Below are positions 5,518 through 8,144 of a stretch of 8,144 bases of DNA, in pieces. The translations under genes were made by a program, and so were the position numbers. Below the pieces are notes generated by a model, which was given only the letters and a program-made list of their open reading frames with translations, was not told the DNA's origin and ran no database searches. This stretch comes from CAZJDM01 sp964544765 (GTDB lineage: Bacteria > Bdellovibrionota_B > Oligoflexia > CAYFLR01), in assembly GCA_964544765.1 (NCBI GenBank), contig CAZJDM010000180.1:1-8144 (forward strand), written 5' to 3'. Within the stretch, counting starts at the first letter, position 1. Each line of letters starts with the position of its first letter.

Positions 5518-6009
5518 TTACCCAGCACTTTTTAGCTGATGGTTTATTTTGTTAATTTTCTGGTTAATGATTAATTTACGGTCTGCTCTTGCTAGAATCT
5601 CTCTAACTATCTGGCTCATCCTTGATCTACTGACTCCCCATAAATGTGCTATCTCAACAAAGGTGTATCCCAGTTCAAACTTGAGTTTAAAAATAGCTCG
5701 GTCAGGTCCTTTAAGAAGATCAGTTACTTTTTCAAATAGAATGGTTCTGTCTAGATCTTCTAATGGCTGTGCAAATTCTTTCTCATCAAATAATATTGGA
5801 TTAATGAGGGCCTTTTTTCTGGTAGTTGAAAAACCAAAGCGCTCTCTTACATAGTCGGGAAATAACCAGGCTAAATTTGACCTTCTAGTTTCTTTGTATT
5901 TTAAATAGGCCCAGGATTGAAAGTCTTCGGCTTCATGACAGGTAAAACCACGCTTTTTGGCCCATATATAGGCTCTTTTGTAAAAGTTTTCCTCATTAAG
6001 TGCTTTCAT
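5518..6009 (-). CDS. Sigma-70-like / phage transcriptional regulator (163 aa)
   Basis: Residues 8-40 resemble sigma region 2 (F-Y-K-R-A-Y-I-W-A, then H-E-A-E-D-F-Q-S-W-A-Y-L-K), where A-E-D-x-x-Q is typical. Residues 88-140 resemble region 4: G-P-D-R-A-I-F-K-L-K, then the helix-turn-helix Y-T-F-V-E-I-A-H-L-W-G-V-S-R-S-R-M-S-Q-I-V-R-E. The 163-residue length fits a small ECF-like or ArpU-like phage regulator. The tail is Lys/Asn/Gln-rich. The ATG overlaps the stop of the M15 gene by one base (TAATG), with AAGGAT upstream, so the two are probably co-translated. It probably directs RNA polymerase to element promoters. Whether it is a true sigma factor or only a region-4-type DNA-binding activator cannot be settled by eye. 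Confidence 0.75.
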   Translation of the reverse strand: MKALNEENFYKRAYIWAKKRGFTCHEAEDFQSWAYLKYKETRRSNLAWLFPDYVRERFGFSTTRKKALINPILFDEKEFAQPLEDLDRTILFEKVTDLLKGPDRAIFKLKFELGYTFVEIAHLWGVSRSRMSQIVREILARADRKLIINQKINKINHQLKSAG

Positions 6010-6416
6010 TATTTGACCATCCTTAGCGTTTGTTTATTCAGAGCATGATATTCACCTTCCCTATCTCTGAGCCAAAATGCTTTCAGGTCTCCTATCTTGT
6101 TTCGTAGGTCGATATGAAATCCTGGATGTTTCCAAAAAGGATAGACACCCAGTGCTGAGAAATTAAATCGTTGTAATTCAATCCATTGATTTAAAAGGGG
6201 CATTCTAGTATTAATGTGGAAGTCACAGGCGTTACATTCTTTCTTACTGTGCTGACTATTTTGATGAGCTTTAGAATCATGGACCCGATGGATAATGACA
6301 GGGGCATTAAAATGTTCTCTAATTTTGTCCATTAGACTGCATAAAAGAGGATCAGTATTACTGGCTCCTTTGATTACATCGTTTTTGAAGTGTTTAGTGT
6401 ATTTCCAAAAATTCAT
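6009..6416 (-). CDS. M15-family peptidase (D-Ala carboxypeptidase / endolysin-like, 135 aa)
   Basis: It resembles the short phage and bacterial M15 zinc peptidases that cut peptidoglycan stem peptides. Visible motifs are N-S-Q-H (His56), A-C-D-F-H-I (Asp65), and G-V-Y-P-F-W-K-H-P-G-F-H-I-D-L-R (His101, Asp103). These match the SxH...AxD and second HxD elements carrying the zinc ligands. The spacing from His56 to Asp65 is nine residues, where I would expect about seven, so there is a small insertion at S-K-K-E-C-N. No signal peptide is apparent, so export would need a holin or another route, and none is seen here. The AAGGAGA SD is about 7 nt ahead of ATG 6416. It overlaps the sigma-like gene by one base. 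Confidence 0.8.
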   Translation of the reverse strand: MNFWKYTKHFKNDVIKGASNTDPLLCSLMDKIREHFNAPVIIHRVHDSKAHQNSQHSKKECNACDFHINTRMPLLNQWIELQRFNFSALGVYPFWKHPGFHIDLRNKIGDLKAFWLRDREGEYHALNKQTLRMVK

Positions 6417-6591
6417 TATCTTGTCTCCTTGTTTGGTAATAGGTTAAAAGGGAAAATAAGCCTCCCATCTCAAAGCCATTGCAGCTAGGAACGGGAGGTA
6501 GTAGAACTGGCCTGGAAAGAATGGGGTTATTTCCAGACTCAGTTCCGGTTGGAGGATTATTATGTAGTTTCTTTTTCAAATACGTTTTCAT
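6394..6591 (-). CDS. Doubtful small ORF (65 aa) between ssb and the M15 peptidase
   Basis: ATG at 6591 lies 9 nt after the ssb stop, with AAGG ahead, and the frame overlaps the peptidase by 23 nt. The product is basic at the N-terminus (M-K-T-Y-L-K-K-K-L) and then Pro/Gly/Ser-rich (N-N-P-P-T-G-T-E-S-G; V-L-L-P-P-V-P). It has no membrane segment and no recognised family. The same DNA forms two clear inverted repeats, so the stretch may be a structured untranslated region rather than a gene. I keep it as a weak candidate because spacing and SD are acceptable. Confidence 0.4.
   Translation of the reverse strand: MKTYLKKKLHNNPPTGTESGNNPILSRPVLLPPVPSCNGFEMGGLFSLLTYYQTRRQDNEFLEIH
6461..6498. repeat. 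Inverted repeat CCTCCC / GGGAGG
   Basis: A six-base perfect inverted repeat (6461-6466 and 6493-6498) with a 26-nt loop lies just upstream of the M15 peptidase start. The minus-strand transcript would expose GGGAGG, which is SD-like, in the 3' arm. Too short to be significant alone; noted because a larger hairpin lies next to it. Confidence 0.4.
6504..6545. repeat. Long imperfect hairpin between ssb and the M15 peptidase gene
   Basis: Arms GAACTG (6504-6509) plus CTGGAAA (6512-6518) pair with TTTCCAG (6530-6536) plus CAGTTC (6540-6545). This gives 13 base pairs with a 2/3-nt internal loop and an 11-nt terminal loop. No U-run follows on either strand, so it is not a classical terminator. It may be an RNA processing or translation-control element in the intergenic region. 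Confidence 0.6.
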
Positions 6592-6600
6592 TCATTTGCC

Positions 6601-6819
6601 TTAAAAGGGAATATCTTCGTTTTCTTTAACTACTTCAGGTACAACGACTGGTGCTTTAGTATCGTCTTTTTTAGCTACAGTTACGTACTGCATTTGATTA
6701 GCAACGATCTCAGTAGCATATTGTTTCTTGCCTTCTTTATCTTCCCAGGATCTGGTTTGTAGTTTACCTTCCAGATAAATCACACTGCCTTTGGTTAGAT
6801 ACTTGTAGGCGTTTTCTGC
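6601..6819 (-). CDS. ssb: Single-stranded DNA-binding protein, 3' part only (5' end lost in assembly gap)
   Basis: The visible 72 residues match the middle of the SSB OB-fold and its tail: A-E-N-A-Y-K-Y-L-T-K-G-S-V-I-Y-L-E-G-K-L, then T-R-S-W-E-D and T-E-I-V-A-N. A short linker and an acidic C-terminus ending E-D-I-P-F follow, which is the tip that recruits replication and repair proteins. The first 55-65 residues expected for the family are missing because the 100-N gap starts here. The gene binds and protects ssDNA and would work with the RecT annealase ahead of it. Frame continuity across the Ns with recT is accidental. The stop TAA is followed closely by the next ORF. Confidence 0.85.
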   Translation of the reverse strand, partial: AENAYKYLTKGSVIYLEGKLQTRSWEDKEGKKQYATEIVANQMQYVTVAKKDDTKAPVVVPEVVKENEDIPF

Positions 6820-6919
6820 NNNNNNNNNNNNNNNNNNNNNNNNNNNNNNNNNNNNNNNNNNNNNNNNNNNNNNNNNNNNNNNNNNNNNNNNNNNNNNNNN
6901 NNNNNNNNNNNNNNNNNNN
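6820..6919. other. Assembly gap of 100 N
   Basis: Exactly 100 N, the customary placeholder for a gap of unknown length. It separates the 5' part of a RecT-type gene from the 3' part of ssb. From typical family lengths, several hundred bases (the rest of recT, any gene between, and the start of ssb) are probably missing. Confidence 0.97.
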
Positions 6920-7293
6920 TTGGTTTTGGCGACAAACTCATCAAAATCGACCTCCCAATAAAAAGGATGTTTGCGGTCCTTTCTATGAATCTCGATACAG
7001 CCTTTTAGATCACCGGTTTTAACAGACCCCTTGGTCCAGACTTTCCAACCATCTAGTAGGCCAGTATCTTCAGCTCGTTTTAAATAAACCTCATAACCCA
7101 TAATGATTGAGCATTCAGGGCCGTACTTGGATACATGAATTTCTCTTTTAAAGGGATCAAGATTGTAAGCCTTGGCGATTTCATAAAAGCGGTTGGCTTC
7201 ATCTTTGTTAAGTTTATTGACCAGGCCAAATGATTTTAAATAACTCCAAATGATGTCTTTAGTGATAGTTGCAGGTAGTGTAGTGTCTTTCAT
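6920..7293 (-). CDS. RecT/Bet-family ssDNA annealing recombinase, 5' part only
   Basis: The visible ~124 residues fit the N-terminal half of phage RecT/Bet annealases: an acidic helical start, then N-L-D-P-F-K-R-E-I-H, a Y-G-P-E-C-S-I-I-M-G-Y-E-V-Y-L-K-R-A-E stretch, G-L-L-D-G-W, and a C-I-E-I-H-R-K-D-R segment before F-Y-W-E-V. These proteins anneal complementary single strands in phage recombination, often beside an exonuclease and SSB. ATG 7293 follows the antirepressor stop by one base, with GAGGTG as SD inside the previous gene's end. The gene breaks at the N run; families are usually about 250-300 residues, so roughly half is missing. Confidence 0.85.
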
Positions 7294-7294
7294 A

Positions 7295-8101
7295 TTACAC
7301 CTCTCTATAAATTGAAGGACAGGAACTTTGGTTTACATAGAATCTGCCGATTTTGGGGTTCGTATAAATATAATTCTTGCTGGTTTGACTGATCAAAGTA
7401 CTTTCATTCATAAGATCATCGTATAACCAACCTAATCCACATTCTTGATAGACAGGGATCTCTCGAATTATTCCATCTTCTTTCCTAAACCGATAAGACT
7501 TGGCGGGGTGATTTGATTTACTTAAATAAACGGCTACTTTACTTGCAGAAATACCAGGAAAGTATTTAGGTGCCAAATTATCTAATCTGATACATCCTTC
7601 AGGAAAAACATTAACCGGTTCCTTGTTAGAGAAATCAGTTTCAAGATTATGTACTCGTTCTTCTATAAGATTTTGCCTTTTAGCTATATCAACATTTTTA
7701 CTAGCCAGATAAGCAACGATCTCTTCTTGAGACATGGTTTGGGATGAATAGCGTTTTTCAACTTCAATAAAGTACTGACGGGCTTGTTTTCCTCTATCGT
7801 TACCCTCAACCATTGAAAGTTCTTTAGCCATATCTAATGATAGGTGGTATTCCTTGCTTGGCCTGCCCAGGGTACTTTTACACGAATTAATGATAAAGTC
7901 CTGACCTTCTAAAAATCCATATTTTTCAATCCTATTTTTAATCCAATCACTAAAATATCGCTTACTTTCCAAGAACTCATACAAATCTCTAGCATTGACT
8001 GTCTTCTTAAATTCATCGATTTTAATGATATCTTTGATATTGGTTGATGGTTTGAATTTGATTAATGTTCTTTTTACTAAATCTTTAACTCTGTTATCCA
8101 T
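7295..8101 (-). CDS. AntA/AntB-type antirepressor with a second, shared C-terminal domain (268 aa)
   Basis: Residues 34-117 match the AntA/AntB antirepressor domain: V-N-A-R-D-L-Y-E-F-L, F-S-D-W-I-K-N-R-I, F-L-E-G-Q-D-F-I, G-R-P-S-K-E-Y-H-L-S-L-D-M-A-K-E-L-S, then R-G-K-Q-A-R-Q-Y-F-I-E-V-E. A helical linker (124-157) looks coiled-coil. Residues 165-257 form a second domain shared with the 212-aa protein at 2091-2729 (F-P-x-x-C, F-P-G-I-S, N-H-P, N-E-S). Start ATG 8101 has AGGAGG about 8 nt ahead. The stop TAA is one base from the recT ATG. Such proteins are thought to relieve repression in temperate phages. It is the first gene in this window, and its promoter is not visible. Confidence 0.88.
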   Translation of the reverse strand: MDNRVKDLVKRTLIKFKPSTNIKDIIKIDEFKKTVNARDLYEFLESKRYFSDWIKNRIEKYGFLEGQDFIINSCKSTLGRPSKEYHLSLDMAKELSMVEGNDRGKQARQYFIEVEKRYSSQTMSQEEIVAYLASKNVDIAKRQNLIEERVHNLETDFSNKEPVNVFPEGCIRLDNLAPKYFPGISASKVAVYLSKSNHPAKSYRFRKEDGIIREIPVYQECGLGWLYDDLMNESTLISQTSKNYIYTNPKIGRFYVNQSSCPSIYREV

Positions 8102-8144
8102 AATTATTTCCTCCTATTTGGTTATTCTGATTACCTGCAATTAA
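8102..8144 (-). promoter_or_regulatory. Leader with strong SD before the AntA-type gene
   Basis: The minus strand holds AGGAGG followed by an A/T-rich spacer of about 8 nt to ATG 8101. I see no convincing -35/-10 pair in the 43 bases available. The upstream gene or promoter lies beyond the window. Confidence 0.6.

Noticed and set aside
5508..5528. GTG start giving a 7-residue longer first antirepressor
   Set aside because: It would place the TAAGGAG SD inside the coding region and overlap the sigma-like gene. The M-K-L-V start at 5507 matches the paralogs.
5549..5854. Plus-strand open frame of 101 codons
   Set aside because: It is entirely antisense to the sigma-like gene, with no family resemblance and no SD support.
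6601..7293. A single RecT-SSB fusion protein
   Set aside because: The join is a run of exactly 100 N, and both halves are truncated relative to their families.
1..8144. Recoded TGA (as in Gracilibacteria/SR1 or Mycoplasma)
   Set aside because: TGA ends several genes at tight stop/start overlaps (ATGA, TTGA), and all main frames are full length with TGA as stop.
1..8144. CRISPR array or insertion sequence
   Set aside because: No regularly spaced short repeats were seen. The only long repeats are the coding paralogs, and there is no transposase other than the large serine recombinase.

Overview
The window is a compact, AT-rich stretch (GC in the mid-30s percent by eye) in which every convincing gene lies on the minus strand. 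Transcription therefore runs from position 8144 towards position 1. Genes abut or overlap by 1-23 nt, Shine-Dalgarno sites are strong, and the content is phage-like: antirepressors, RecT recombinase, SSB, an M15 cell-wall peptidase, a sigma-like regulator and a large serine recombinase. It reads as part of a prophage or an integrative element of phage origin. The host is a bacterium using the standard code (TGA is a true stop at several overlapping stop/start junctions) with a 16S tail complementary to GGAGGTGATC. I cannot name the phylum; Bacillota or a candidate phylum would both fit. A run of exactly 100 N shows this is a scaffold, probably from a draft or metagenome assembly.

Layout in transcription order. 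(1) 8101-6601: an AntA-type antirepressor, the 5' half of a RecT-family annealase, a 100-N assembly gap, and the 3' half of an SSB. (2) 6600-6009: a doubtful 65-aa ORF in a strongly hairpin-forming stretch, then an M15 peptidase. (3) 6009-5518: a sigma-like DNA-binding protein. (4) 5507-3103: three tandem paralogous antirepressors with ORF6N-like and ORF6C-like domains; the last has lost about 74 nt, which shifts the frame inside its ORF6C domain. (5) 3089-2091: a 96-aa coiled-coil candidate, a 41-nt dyad, and a 212-aa protein whose C-terminal half matches the C-terminal half of the AntA protein. (6) 2045-1: two small unknown proteins, then a large serine recombinase that starts at TTG and runs off the left edge.

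Two themes deserve attention. First, five of the genes are antirepressor-like and exchange N- and C-terminal parts. Four of them share an unusual 5' end: an 'MKLV/MKLI' start with its own SD, followed 19-20 codons later by a second in-frame ATG with another SD. Second, the recombinase is open to the window edge, and the first 12 plus-strand bases look like the 3' end of a tRNA (tRNA-Asn type). That suggests the element boundary or attachment site lies at or just beyond position 1. Inference: replication and recombination functions come first, the regulatory array follows, and the integration/excision gene is last. No CI-like repressor, promoter or classical terminator could be identified. There is no gene-free stretch longer than 300 bases.
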